DNA of 64,000 nucleotides from the NCBI RefSeq assembly GCF_048572895.1, contig NZ_CP183878.1, positions 3,286,001 to 3,350,000 of the forward strand, read 5' to 3'. The DNA comes from Psychrobacillus sp048572895 (GTDB lineage: Bacteria; Bacillota; Bacilli; Bacillales_A; Planococcaceae). Positions 24,880 to 33,572 of the stretch are shown here, piece by piece. The position numbers and the translations under genes were made by a program. The notes beneath the pieces are model-generated. The model had not been told where the DNA came from, made no database searches, and saw only the letters and a program-made list of their open reading frames with translations. Each line of letters starts with the position of its first letter. Position 1 is the stretch's first letter.

Positions 24880-25599
24880 CTAATTAAAATCAATTCGATC
24901 TTTATATTTCTTCATCATCACTTCATTATGAAGTTGGCTATCTGATAGATTTGCGCTTTTAAAAACCGGTAATTCTTCCGTTTCCGTGCTTATCTTCTCG
25001 ATTACTTGGCATATAAGTGCATTAAGAAGTGTGGCACCAACAACCGTTGATGCTGGTCCATATTGCAGCCCCTTATTACTTAATAGACCATCACCAACAG
25101 GGACATGTGTATTTAATACGATATCCACCACTTCCTCTAGTCGTTTACCACTTGCATGACGGCCTTCCTGGTCACTGTACAATAAAGACTGAAGTGAAAT
25201 GACTAAAACTCCAGCTTCCTTTCCTAAGAAAGCTATATCTATCGGTGCCGGATTGCGACCAGAAGTAGAAATAACGATTAGAATGTCATTCGGTTCAAAG
25301 CTTATTTGGTCCTTATTTTGCCCGACAAATGTAGAATCTTTCTCGTTCTGTGAAGAAGTCAATGCACCTGTATGTAGCATTAAAGGCTCTAAAGTAATGG
25401 GAGCAACTGGCACTAGCCCACCTGCACGGTAATAAGCTTCCTGAGCCAAAAGATGAGAATGTCCACATCCAAACAATTGTAATATACCACCCTTTTTAAT
25501 GCGGTTGGCGATTAATTTAGAAGCATTCTCAATATTCTCTTTTTCTTGTTCTGCAACCTGCTTCAGTAAAATATTTATTTCTTTCCAATAGGACTGCAT
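24880..25599 (-). CDS. SIS-domain phosphosugar-binding protein (UPF0309 type)
   Basis: The protein is 239 residues from ATG 25599. The N-terminal helices are followed by LQLFGCGHSHLLAQEAYYRAGG around residue 40, and NDILIVISTSGRNPAPIDIA near 105, the Ser-rich phosphosugar loop of SIS proteins. It starts about 20 bp after nagA and precedes nagB, so a role in amino-sugar phosphate metabolism (isomerase, or cleaving or sensing a GlcNAc/MurNAc derivative) is likely. It lacks the length and motifs of MurQ etherase. The exact reaction is unknown. Confidence 0.8.
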   Translation of the reverse strand: MQSYWKEINILLKQVAEQEKENIENASKLIANRIKKGGILQLFGCGHSHLLAQEAYYRAGGLVPVAPITLEPLMLHTGALTSSQNEKDSTFVGQNKDQISFEPNDILIVISTSGRNPAPIDIAFLGKEAGVLVISLQSLLYSDQEGRHASGKRLEEVVDIVLNTHVPVGDGLLSNKGLQYGPASTVVGATLLNALICQVIEKISTETEELPVFKSANLSDSQLHNEVMMKKYKDRIDFN

Positions 25600-25619
25600 T
25601 TGATCACCTCCATTTACTT

Positions 25620-26774
25620 TTAATTTTCAAATACAACATTTCCCCGACAAATCGTTTTTTGTACATTCAATTCCATATCCAATATAACCAAATCTGCATC
25701 AAAGCCTTCACCAATATATCCTTTTTGAGATAATTTCAATTGCTTCGCTGCATTTGTAGAGGACACCGAAACGAGTTCCTTCAACGAACAATTCGTCGAC
25801 TGTTTCATATTACGAACTGCCTGATCCATTGTCAGTATACTTCCCGCTAACGCGCCACTAGGCAGATGAGCACCTTTTTCTGTGACATGAACAGTCTGTC
25901 CACCAAGATCAAACTCCCCATACTCTAATCCTTTGGCACGCATAGCATCAGTTATTAATATTATTCCTTTTGCACCTTTCAAACGGTATGCAAAATTTAC
26001 TGCCTTCGTATGACTATGTATATAATCGACGATAATTTCCACCTGCATACTGTCTTCCATCAGAACAGATCCGACTACACCCGGTTCACGATGATGGAAC
26101 GGACGCATTTGATTATATAAATGGGTAGCCTGTTTAGCTCCTAACTGAACTGCCTTTTCTACTTCTTCTGAATTGGCATCTGAATGTCCGATAGAAACAA
26201 CAATACCTTCCTTACTCATAGCTTGTACAAATTCAAAACCACCAGCTACTTCAGGGGCAACTGTAACTTGTTTTATACGATTGCCACTTAGCGTCTGCCA
26301 TTTTATAAACTGTTCAATAGATGGCTCGGTAATATGCTCGACTGGCTGTGCTCCAGCCCATTTTGTAGAAATATAAGGTCCCTCTACATGAATTCCTAAA
26401 ACCTCTGCTTCATCTTCATTGTTTACAAATCCATTTACATTTTGGAGTGCTGCTTCAATTGCATCCACTGCCTGAGTAATTGTGGTTGGCAAATAACTGG
26501 TGGTTCCTTCTTTTACTAATGAACGTGCCATTCCCCTAAGTGCTTCTTCCGTGGCATCCATCATGTCAAAACCAGCTGATCCATGAATATGCATATCGAT
26601 AAACCCTGGCATAACTATCCAACTCTTTAAAGTTCCATCTATATTGACATCCGCCTCTACTTGTAAAGCTTGTCCAATTTGTTTAATCTTGCCGTTTTGA
26701 ATAAATATATCTCCCGTACTTTCTTGGTCATGGTTCACAATAGTCACATTTGAAATGAGTATGGTTTTGCTCAT
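25620..26774 (-). CDS. nagA: N-acetylglucosamine-6-phosphate deacetylase
   Basis: It removes acetate from GlcNAc-6-P to give GlcN-6-P for NagB. The protein is 384 residues from ATG 26774 with GGAGGTG. It has an amidohydrolase barrel: metal-site HIHGSAGFDMMDAT near residue 60, HVEGPYIS near 130, VSIGHSDANSEE near 195 with a metal-binding His, THLYNQMRPFHHREPG near 215, and ITDAMRAKGL near 275 with the catalytic Asp. It heads the nagA-SIS-nagB group. Confidence 0.96.
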   Translation of the reverse strand: MSKTILISNVTIVNHDQESTGDIFIQNGKIKQIGQALQVEADVNIDGTLKSWIVMPGFIDMHIHGSAGFDMMDATEEALRGMARSLVKEGTTSYLPTTITQAVDAIEAALQNVNGFVNNEDEAEVLGIHVEGPYISTKWAGAQPVEHITEPSIEQFIKWQTLSGNRIKQVTVAPEVAGGFEFVQAMSKEGIVVSIGHSDANSEEVEKAVQLGAKQATHLYNQMRPFHHREPGVVGSVLMEDSMQVEIIVDYIHSHTKAVNFAYRLKGAKGIILITDAMRAKGLEYGEFDLGGQTVHVTEKGAHLPSGALAGSILTMDQAVRNMKQSTNCSLKELVSVSSTNAAKQLKLSQKGYIGEGFDADLVILDMELNVQKTICRGNVVFEN

Positions 26775-26900
26775 TTACTACACCTCCGCAGTTTGCTTAA
26801 TTACAGTATAGATTAATAAAGTCTAAATGATAAAGGGAAACATAAATCGTTGGGGGTTTCTTCAACCTCTAATTATATTTTGTTAAACACACAATAAAGA

Positions 26901-26939
26901 AAAGCCGTCTAATGTGGAATCCCAAATTAAACAGCTTTT
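26901..26939 (-). terminator. Terminator between nagE and nagA
   Basis: In minus-strand RNA, AAGCUGUUUAAU pairs with AUUAGACGGCUU over 12 positions counting G-U pairs, followed by a U-run. It separates the PTS operon from the nagA operon. Confidence 0.6.
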
Positions 26940-26994
26940 CAATTGAATCAATTCGAATAAAGTAAGTAGTAATAAAATCCAATCAAAGTTGATT

Positions 26995-27190
26995 TCCGCT
27001 CCAACGTACTTTCATGTTTCGAATCTAGCGTAGCGATGCAGAAACAGGCGGACGCTTTCCGCGGGCATGGCTTCAATCTCCTCGTCACTTCGTTCCTGCG
27101 GGGCTTTCAGCTCGTGCACCTGTCGCTTCGCTATCGGTGCAGAAAACATTTGCTGTTCCCGCTGGAGTCGCCGCCTTGCGCTCCAATCAA
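26995..27190 (-). repeat. Bacillaceae dispersed intergenic repeat (GGCGACTCC...GCGGAAAGCGTCC type)
   Basis: Reading the minus strand, the element runs GGAGCGCAAGGCGGCGACTCC, a variable GC-rich centre with several inverted repeats, then GCCCGCGGAAAGCGTCCGCC and GGAGCGGAAATCAA. I know this as a common non-coding repeat of Bacillaceae genomes (memory-based, not searched). The 3' halves of the larger repeats at 32.8, 57.8 and 58.5 kb carry related, more diverged versions. It sits between nagE and nagA. The plus-strand ORF inside it is not a gene. Confidence 0.7.
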
Positions 27191-27281
27191 TGAAATCTAC
27201 TTTAGTATACTAATTGAATGATAATTTAAATGTTCACTCTAATTATTGAAAGGGGGAATTTATAAATTAACTCAATAATAA

Positions 27282-28724
27282 CTATTTACGAATTTTTTCA
27301 ATTTCGTCAGCAACAAATTGTACGCTTGTTCCAACAATAACCTGAATACTCTTCGGTCCTACTACATTAATACCTGGAACACCAGTGTCTTTAATTTTCT
27401 TTTGGTCAACCTTATCCATGTCTAATACTTCTACACGTAAACGAGTTGTACAGTGATCAACTGAAGCAACATTCGCATCTCCACCTAGACCATCATAGAT
27501 TCTAGTTGCCATATTTGAAAATTTATCATCAGATGATACTTCAACAGTTTCTTCAGTCTCATCTGTATCATCTTCTCTACCAGGAGTTTTTAAGTTAAAC
27601 TTCACGATTAAGAAACGGAAAAGGAAGTAGTAAATAACTGCAAATACTAATCCTTGGAGCAATAACATAAATGGTTGATTTGCAATTGGATTTTTAAGAC
27701 TCAAAACGTAATCGACTAACCCTGCACTAAATCCAAAGCCTGCTGTCCAGTTAAAGGATGCTGCGATGAATAAAGATAATCCTGTTAAAGCTGCATGAAC
27801 TACATAAAGTGCTGGAGCTAAGAACATGAACGCAAATTCAAGTGGTTCTGTAACACCTGTAAAGAATGACGCAAAAGCAGCTGCAAGCATAAGAGAAGCT
27901 GCTTGTTTTTTTCTTTTCGTTTTAGCAGTGTGATACATTGCAAGAGCTGCTGCCGGTAATCCGAACATCATAATCGGGAAGAATCCAGCCTGGTACATAC
28001 CAGTTACACCCTTAACACCTTCACTTGCCAAGAATTTACCGATATCGTTAATGCCAATAGTATCAAACCAAAATACTGCGTTTAATGCATGATGTAAGCC
28101 AGTTGGTATTAAAAGTCTATTAAAGAATCCATAAAGTCCAGCACCTGCTGCTCCCATACTACTAATTGCTTCACCAAAGTTAACTAGACCACCAAAAACG
28201 ATTGGCCATATGAAAAATAATGCTGCTGAAGCGACTAACATTGCAACGGCTGACATGATAGGAACTAAACGTTTTCCACTAAAGAATGCTAAGAAATCCG
28301 GTAATTTTACGTGACTGAAGCGGTTATACATGGTTGCAGCGACAAGACCAGATAGAATACCTATTAATGCATTATTAATCTTTCCAAATGCCGGATCAAC
28401 GTTCTCCACATCAATTCCTTGTAATAATGAAACAGTGCCACTTGAAAGCATCGTTGTCACAACTAGGAAAGCAACCAATCCACTTAAAGCAGCTGCTCCA
28501 TCCTTTGCCTTGGACATCCCTATCGCTACCCCTACTGCAAATAAAATAGGAATATTATCAATGATGGAGCTCCCAGCTTTTATCATGAAGGCTGCAAATA
28601 CATTTCCAGATCCCCAACCATCACTGTCAATCCAGTATCCAATACCCATTAATATCGCAGCTGCAGGTAATACAGCTACTGGAAGCATTAAAGAACGCCC
28701 CAGCTTTTGTAAATATTTCATCAT
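27282..28724 (-). CDS. nagE: PTS N-acetylglucosamine transporter, EIICB
   Basis: A membrane permease that imports and phosphorylates the sugar. The protein is 480 residues from ATG 28724, with AAAGGGG 10 nt upstream. Residues ~1-370 form the EIIC channel with about ten hydrophobic helices, beginning YLQKLGRSLMLPVAVLPAAAIL, and with FNRLLIPTGLHHALNAVFWF and FFTGVTEPLEFAF. Residues ~395-480 form EIIB with the phosphocysteine in VDHCTTRLRV. EIIA is a separate gene two positions upstream. Specificity for GlcNAc is assigned from GLHHALN-type motifs and the adjacent nagA/nagB; glucose cannot be excluded. Confidence 0.9.
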   Translation of the reverse strand: MMKYLQKLGRSLMLPVAVLPAAAILMGIGYWIDSDGWGSGNVFAAFMIKAGSSIIDNIPILFAVGVAIGMSKAKDGAAALSGLVAFLVVTTMLSSGTVSLLQGIDVENVDPAFGKINNALIGILSGLVAATMYNRFSHVKLPDFLAFFSGKRLVPIMSAVAMLVASAALFFIWPIVFGGLVNFGEAISSMGAAGAGLYGFFNRLLIPTGLHHALNAVFWFDTIGINDIGKFLASEGVKGVTGMYQAGFFPIMMFGLPAAALAMYHTAKTKRKKQAASLMLAAAFASFFTGVTEPLEFAFMFLAPALYVVHAALTGLSLFIAASFNWTAGFGFSAGLVDYVLSLKNPIANQPFMLLLQGLVFAVIYYFLFRFLIVKFNLKTPGREDDTDETEETVEVSSDDKFSNMATRIYDGLGGDANVASVDHCTTRLRVEVLDMDKVDQKKIKDTGVPGINVVGPKSIQVIVGTSVQFVADEIEKIRK

Positions 28725-28788
28725 AATTCATTCATCCCCTTTTTCCTGTTCATAAATAAAATATATAATAGTATAAAATAATGCCAAA

Positions 28789-29613
28789 TTATGAAACTTG
28801 CGTTCTTAAACGTTCAATATGCAGTGCGATATAACCTAGCTCTTCTTCAGGAAACTCAATTCCATGCTCTTCCATTAGTTCTTTTACTATTTGGGTTGCA
28901 CAACTATAGCCAACCGGAAATTTCTTTTGAATCATCACTAACATTTCTTCATCCATCATATGAAGCTCAGACTGATTTAACCTTGTTAATGCAAAACGCA
29001 AATGGGTAATTAATCGATGATAGGAAATATCGTTTTCCTCAATCTCAATGTTCAAGTACTGTTTGATCGATAGAACCATACCCTTAATTAAATTCGTTTG
29101 TCTTATAGTCTGATGTAAATCCCCCCCTTGAATTTTCATCGTATGTATGTGAAGCGCTATGTAAGCCGCTTCATCAACAGGCATTTCTACCTGACACGTA
29201 GTATTTATATGCTGGACTGCCCAAAGACCGATTTCAAACTCAGCTCTATATAGAACGCGAATCTCATGGAGTAGCCTGTTATTTAGATTAATACCATCCT
29301 TAGCTCTTTCAATAGCAAAAGAGATATGGTCTGTCAAAGCTATATGAATATGCTCATTTAATCTTGTATTTAAATACGCTTCTGCGTAGGTGATTATTTC
29401 TTCCGAGATAGTAAAATGTTCTTCTGGAATTCTACTTAATAGCTGCACTAGCTTGTCATTTTCTTGCATGACAAACATCTTTTCAATCTTGGAGCTAATG
29501 ATAATGTCATTTCGTTTCTTTTGAAAAGCTATGCCCGAGCCAATTGCTATTTTCTCGCGTCCATCTTGTAGTACAATCACCGCGTTATTATTAAGTATCT
29601 TTGTGATTTTAAT
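28789..29613 (-). CDS. BglG/GlcT-family transcription antiterminator with apparent ATT start
   Basis: It is an RNA-binding antiterminator controlled by PTS phosphorylation. It has an N-terminal CAT RNA-binding domain (~1-60), then PRD1 (~70-170, with H in ALTDHISFAIERAKDG) and PRD2 (~175-274, with YHRLITHLRFALTR and LGYIALHIERLR). The conserved beginning of this family, KITKILNNNAVIVLQDG, is fully encoded, but the codon where Met belongs (29613-29611) is ATT, preceded by AAAGGAG at 10 nt and by an in-frame TGA three codons upstream. The nearest standard start is an in-frame GTG (29580), which would delete part of the RNA-binding domain. The gene lies between the EIIA and EIICB genes and should act on the RAT at 30271-30305. 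Confidence 0.85.
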   Translation of the reverse strand: MKITKILNNNAVIVLQDGREKIAIGSGIAFQKKRNDIIISSKIEKMFVMQENDKLVQLLSRIPEEHFTISEEIITYAEAYLNTRLNEHIHIALTDHISFAIERAKDGINLNNRLLHEIRVLYRAEFEIGLWAVQHINTTCQVEMPVDEAAYIALHIHTMKIQGGDLHQTIRQTNLIKGMVLSIKQYLNIEIEENDISYHRLITHLRFALTRLNQSELHMMDEEMLVMIQKKFPVGYSCATQIVKELMEEHGIEFPEEELGYIALHIERLRTQVS

Positions 29614-29651
29614 GGAAAGTCAGCTCCTTTCACATACTTCCCTACTCACAC

Positions 29652-30134
29652 TTACTTGGAAGAAACAGTCATTACTAACGTTTCACCTGCAACACTAGCT
29701 GCGGTATCCACATAATCTACAGATCTCTCCACACTATTTGTAATTACTATTGGTGTAATAATACTTGGAACTTTTTCTTTAATAAGGTTCCAATCCACTG
29801 CTATGAGCTTTTGTCCCACAGAAACTGCATCGCCTTCGTTGACAAATACAGTAAATCCTTCACCCTTTAATGTAACCGTTTCCAATCCGACGTGAATTAG
29901 CACCTCGGTATTATCTTTTGCACGAATACCTATAGCATGCTTTGTTTTGGAGATTAACACAACCGTTCCATCGATTGGTGCAACTACATCTCCCCCTGTT
30001 GGCATAATAGCTACTCCCTCACCCATCATTTTTTGGCTGAAGACTGGATCTGGGACCTGTTCTAACGAGTGCACTTGACCATTTAATGGTGAGAATACTT
30101 GTACTTTGTTTTTTTTCATAAATTTAGAAAACAT
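29652..30134 (-). CDS. PTS EIIA component (glucose/GlcNAc family)
   Basis: The protein is 160 residues from ATG 30134 with AAAGGAG. It is a beta-sandwich EIIA(Glc) type: VFSPLNGQVHSLEQVPDPVFS, GEGVAIMPTGGDVVAPIDG, the first active-site His in KTKHAIGIR and the phospho-His in VLIHVGLETVTLKGEGF. It is the first gene of the EIIA-antiterminator-EIICB operon and transfers phosphate from HPr to the EIIB domain. It has the length of stand-alone Crr-like proteins. Confidence 0.92.
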   Translation of the reverse strand: MFSKFMKKNKVQVFSPLNGQVHSLEQVPDPVFSQKMMGEGVAIMPTGGDVVAPIDGTVVLISKTKHAIGIRAKDNTEVLIHVGLETVTLKGEGFTVFVNEGDAVSVGQKLIAVDWNLIKEKVPSIITPIVITNSVERSVDYVDTAASVAGETLVMTVSSK

Positions 30135-30218
30135 TTGTAGAACTCCTTTGTGTAGATGTTTTTTCTAGTTGTAAAAATCGTCATATTAAAATATATTGCA
30201 TCATGAAACCGATAAGAA

Positions 30219-30308
30219 CATAAAAAGGCATGGGGTAAAGAAAAAGAATAATAATATTCTCTCTCATTTTACCACCATGCCTGAAAAATTCAGTAACATG
30301 TGACCAAT
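30219..30308 (-). promoter_or_regulatory. RAT antiterminator site and overlapping terminator
   Basis: In the minus direction, TGTTACTG-AATTTTT-CAGGCATGG (about 30299-30275) resembles the ribonucleic antiterminator bound by GlcT-type proteins. Its 3' arm is also the 5' arm of a terminator (AGGCATGG.GGTAAA ... TTTACCCCATGCCT, then TTTTT, down to 30219). Bound antiterminator should keep the RAT folded and let transcription reach the EIIA gene. Similarity to the B. subtilis ptsG leader is from memory. Confidence 0.8.
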
Positions 30309-30318
30309 ATGTGTATTT

Positions 30319-30347
30319 ATAATCCGATAATATCATCAAAGGTTCAA
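30319..30347 (-). promoter_or_regulatory. Candidate promoter of PTS operon
   Basis: Minus strand TTGAAC (30347-30342), a 17-bp spacer and GATTAT (30324-30319), a short distance upstream of the RAT. The -10 is weak. Confidence 0.4.
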
Positions 30348-30397
30348 AAAAGCAACGTAAATTTATATGGTCGAAAAGTATTTTGAGTGCTTATAGA

Positions 30398-32626
30398 TTA
30401 ATAAGGAAAAGCTCTTCCTTTTTCTGAAATTTTATGAGCAAGTTGAATTGTTGAAACCGCGAGCTCTGCATAAGTTACTTCTTTTTTAGGATTAAACGCA
30501 CCTTGATCGGCCTTTAATAATTCTAAAGAATTCGCTAGTGCAACATAACCTAATAAATCCTGTTGTACTTTGTCTGTATCTGTAAAAGAAAGTTTATAAA
30601 TTGCAGAATGCTTAGCCGCCTGTTCAAGTCCTAATGCGCGTATATACCAAACTGCGAGCTGTTCTTTACTAATTGGCTCATCTATTGCGAAGCTCTTCGT
30701 ATCAGGTTTTATCACACCCATTTCAACAGCACGCTCAACAGATTGATATAAAGGATGTTCAGGATTGATATTATCGAATGATTGGTTCCTATTTTCCTGT
30801 TCAGGATAATAGTAGCCACCATACATATACGTAAGGGATTTCATAAGTACTTGGAGAGCTTCTCCCTTGGAAATAGCAGCATCTCCGTTAAACTGTTTTG
30901 GATCTTTTATATCGAGGATTTTTGCATTAATAAAATAATTAAGCTCCTCCTCCGCCCACGGATGCGTTACAACAGTTGAATTATTTTCTCCATATAGTGC
31001 TTGCCACTCTCCTGTTAGTGCATCTAAAATACTAAAAGATCTTTCATTAAATAATGGGGAGTAGACAAGGTCATAATGGTGATTTTCTTGTTTTTGATTG
31101 GCCTTCATATAGTTGAGCCTTAAACTTAAAGCCTTCGTTAGAATTTCCTTGGCTTGTTTTTCTGATATAGCCTTATCTGGTGATGGCCAGTTTTCCACCT
31201 CTTGATAATTTACATAAAGATTATTTAGCGAACCATCCTTCGCCACTCCTACACTAATAGAGTCACCCGAAACAATTACTCCGTTTACAACTCTTGGGAA
31301 ATTAAACATATAACTTCCTTGCATTTCATCCAAGTATGCTGCTTCCATAGGTTTTGCATAGTTATGAAGGTAGGATGGAACCCATTTTTTAATATGATCA
31401 ATTGCTTTTTCGAGAGCCTGTTTTTCTGTCAGAGGTTTCGCTTCGCTTGGCTTCTCTCCTAGTTGCGCTAAAATTTCACTCTTCACATTATAGTACTGTA
31501 TGACCTCGCCTGTTTGTTTATTTATTTCTAGACTTGCTCCTGAACCCCCATTTGGATAACTGTACATATATTGAATACTATAAACTTCTTGCCCATTATA
31601 ATTTTTTGTTTCTCTAATAGAATCGATGTTCGATTTAACATCTTTCAAATCGATCTTTAGTAATTGTTCTGCTATTTTTTTTGCTTCATCTATAGTTATC
31701 TCTCCCCCGCTCTTTGAAGGGAGTGGTTTTGAAGCCAGCATAGATATGGTTGATTTCTTAGGGAAATCTGCAGAGTATCCGTTTAAAGTTAGGTATTTTC
31801 CAGATGAAGCATGAACACCAAGCAAATTTGGTATCGGCTGATAAACGAGTCGAACATGGCGCTCACCAGTTTGGTAATCTGTTTCTATTTGATATTGCTT
31901 TTCCACATATAGATTTTCTTTTACATTTTTTAATATGGCATCTTTCGCTTTTACTTGTTTCGTATCATCAAAGGTGGAAGCTTTGTTAGCGTCCAAACTT
32001 CTATAGAAGCCAACAATCTCACCGTTTCCTAAAACAGAAACTTCTATTCGTTGGTCATTGATAGAAACCTTGTTCTTCAAGCGGGTATATGAAAATGAGT
32101 ATCGGATTGGTTCAGTTAGTAGTTGAGTTGGATAATATCCATAAGAATCCGTTTCTAATTGGTATTCCCCACCCTCTAGATATTTTTTCATAAAATCTCC
32201 CGCAATTTTCTGTGCTTCATCTTTGGAAACTTTAGCTGGAAAAAGCGCTTCTGTTACAGTTGCCGGTTGATAAGAAAAATTTTCTATTTGTAAATCCTTA
32301 CCTACAAACGAAACATTTCCATATAATTGCTTTCCATTAATGGTTTTTGTAAAGAATAAATCATAACGCATCGTCTCTTCACCAGGATAATAATAGCCAC
32401 CGTTCATCTGAAAATCAGCATTCGTCAAAAAATCGAATTGCTTCGGAAATAACCCACGAAACTTCTTGATCAAATCTTCCTTTGTGAAAACATTCTCTGT
32501 TGATGCAGCTTTAATCTGTACAGGTGGTTGTTCATTCAAAGTTGTAGTTGCATTTACGTTCGCTGAAAAAAGTCCAAGTGATAATGCAGAAGCCCCTAAT
32601 ATAATACCAACATGTTTAAAACCCAT
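30398..32626 (-). CDS. Secreted YcdB/YcdC-domain protein with C-terminal SLH repeats
   Basis: The protein is 742 residues from ATG 32626. The signal peptide is GFKHVGIILGASALSLGLFS with likely cleavage after NVNA. The middle has two to three PepSY/YcdB-like repeats, for example TEALFPAKVSKDEAQKIAGD, EITIDEAKKIAEQLLKIDLK and KPLTEKQALEKAIDHIKKWV, a fold used as protease inhibitor or pro-domain. The last ~180 residues hold three S-layer homology segments (FNGDAAISKGEALQVLMKSL, DEPISKEQLAVWYIRALG, FNPKKEVTYAELAVSTIQLA) that anchor to pyruvylated wall polysaccharide. No catalytic site is seen. It is monocistronic. Surface location is well supported; the role is unknown. Confidence 0.8.
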   Translation of the reverse strand: MGFKHVGIILGASALSLGLFSANVNATTTLNEQPPVQIKAASTENVFTKEDLIKKFRGLFPKQFDFLTNADFQMNGGYYYPGEETMRYDLFFTKTINGKQLYGNVSFVGKDLQIENFSYQPATVTEALFPAKVSKDEAQKIAGDFMKKYLEGGEYQLETDSYGYYPTQLLTEPIRYSFSYTRLKNKVSINDQRIEVSVLGNGEIVGFYRSLDANKASTFDDTKQVKAKDAILKNVKENLYVEKQYQIETDYQTGERHVRLVYQPIPNLLGVHASSGKYLTLNGYSADFPKKSTISMLASKPLPSKSGGEITIDEAKKIAEQLLKIDLKDVKSNIDSIRETKNYNGQEVYSIQYMYSYPNGGSGASLEINKQTGEVIQYYNVKSEILAQLGEKPSEAKPLTEKQALEKAIDHIKKWVPSYLHNYAKPMEAAYLDEMQGSYMFNFPRVVNGVIVSGDSISVGVAKDGSLNNLYVNYQEVENWPSPDKAISEKQAKEILTKALSLRLNYMKANQKQENHHYDLVYSPLFNERSFSILDALTGEWQALYGENNSTVVTHPWAEEELNYFINAKILDIKDPKQFNGDAAISKGEALQVLMKSLTYMYGGYYYPEQENRNQSFDNINPEHPLYQSVERAVEMGVIKPDTKSFAIDEPISKEQLAVWYIRALGLEQAAKHSAIYKLSFTDTDKVQQDLLGYVALANSLELLKADQGAFNPKKEVTYAELAVSTIQLAHKISEKGRAFPY

Positions 32627-32787
32627 AAAAAAATCTCTCCTTCTTTTGCAGTCTTTGAATTCTATGATTGCAGAAGTGAGAAAATACCAATTATTTGATA
32701 TTGAATCTTTTTCATCCGATATGTCTTTTTCTATTTATGTTTAATCATAGTTTAGACTAATTAGCTAAACACTTAACCTTTAAGCTA

Positions 32788-33465
32788 TTAAGAAAAACCA
32801 GGCAAAAAGAAGCTCAGTCCTTTAAATTCAAAACCTGTTTCTACCGTTTTCAGTAGGCTTTGGACAGACGATTAGCTATAGTATTACCGATTGATTTTTA
32901 AAGAAGCTGGCCGTACTACGTCACGACCAGCTTCTCTTTTTCCGGTAATCATATGGCGTTTGCCTGTCCGTCGCCCTCCTACATCGCTTTGAAACAGGTA
33001 AGTGCGTTTTTGGGTAACTAAAGATAAGATACTTCCCTATCGATAGAACAAGCTCACGAAGATACAATTTCGTTCGCTATTTCGCTTCTTTATGAGTCAA
33101 ACAACTACTACTTTTCTTTATTTCCACTAGTACAAACTAAAATCTGCTTTCTTCTTCTATCATTGGATAATCGCGTTTCTAAGTCAAAAGCGATTACAAA
33201 TAATTTGATTACTTTCTAAAATTTGACCAATCTTATCAACTAAGCGATAAGCGATGCTAAATCTTCTAATTGATTGTAGTGGAAGCTGGCGACTCCGACA
33301 GGATGAGGGAGACAGATGAACCATCACAGGCGAATGCGCAAGGGTCGGTGATGGTTCATCGCTCACCCTGGGGAACGCATCCACCTTAAACGGAAATTAG
33401 AAGTACTATTCTTTCATTAAAGTCCGACGAACCCAATGTTCATGCTACATTTTTATATACTTTCT
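32788..33465. repeat. Large structured intergenic repeat, copy A
   Basis: It starts TAAGAAAAACC and ends TTTTTATATACTTTCT, about 680 bp. The 5' third is a nested hairpin: outer CCTGTTTCT (32834) with AGAAACAGG-like GAAACAGG (32991), GGACAG with CTGTCC, ATTACCG with CGGTAAT, and an inner AGAAGCTGG/CCAGCTTCT stem (32902-32935). The 3' third contains a GGCGACTCC to GGGGAACGCATCCACC segment related to the Bacillaceae repeat at 27.0 kb. Copies B and C lie at 57.8 and 58.5 kb. Small ORFs inside (such as 33184-33384 minus) follow the palindromes and are not believed. Confidence 0.85.
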
Positions 33466-33572
33466 GGTGTGTGAAATAATGAGTTTCGAAACAAAAAAGC
33501 CCCAGTGACTATGTTAGGATTGATACTTAACCAAGTAATTCAATCACCCACCCTAGAAGGAGGACATAATCA

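Noticed and set aside
33184..33384. ORFs inside the large repeats (also 58304-58489) and inside the dispersed repeat (27036-27221)
   Set aside because: They arise from palindromic GC-rich segments, are not preserved between copies and lack start signals.
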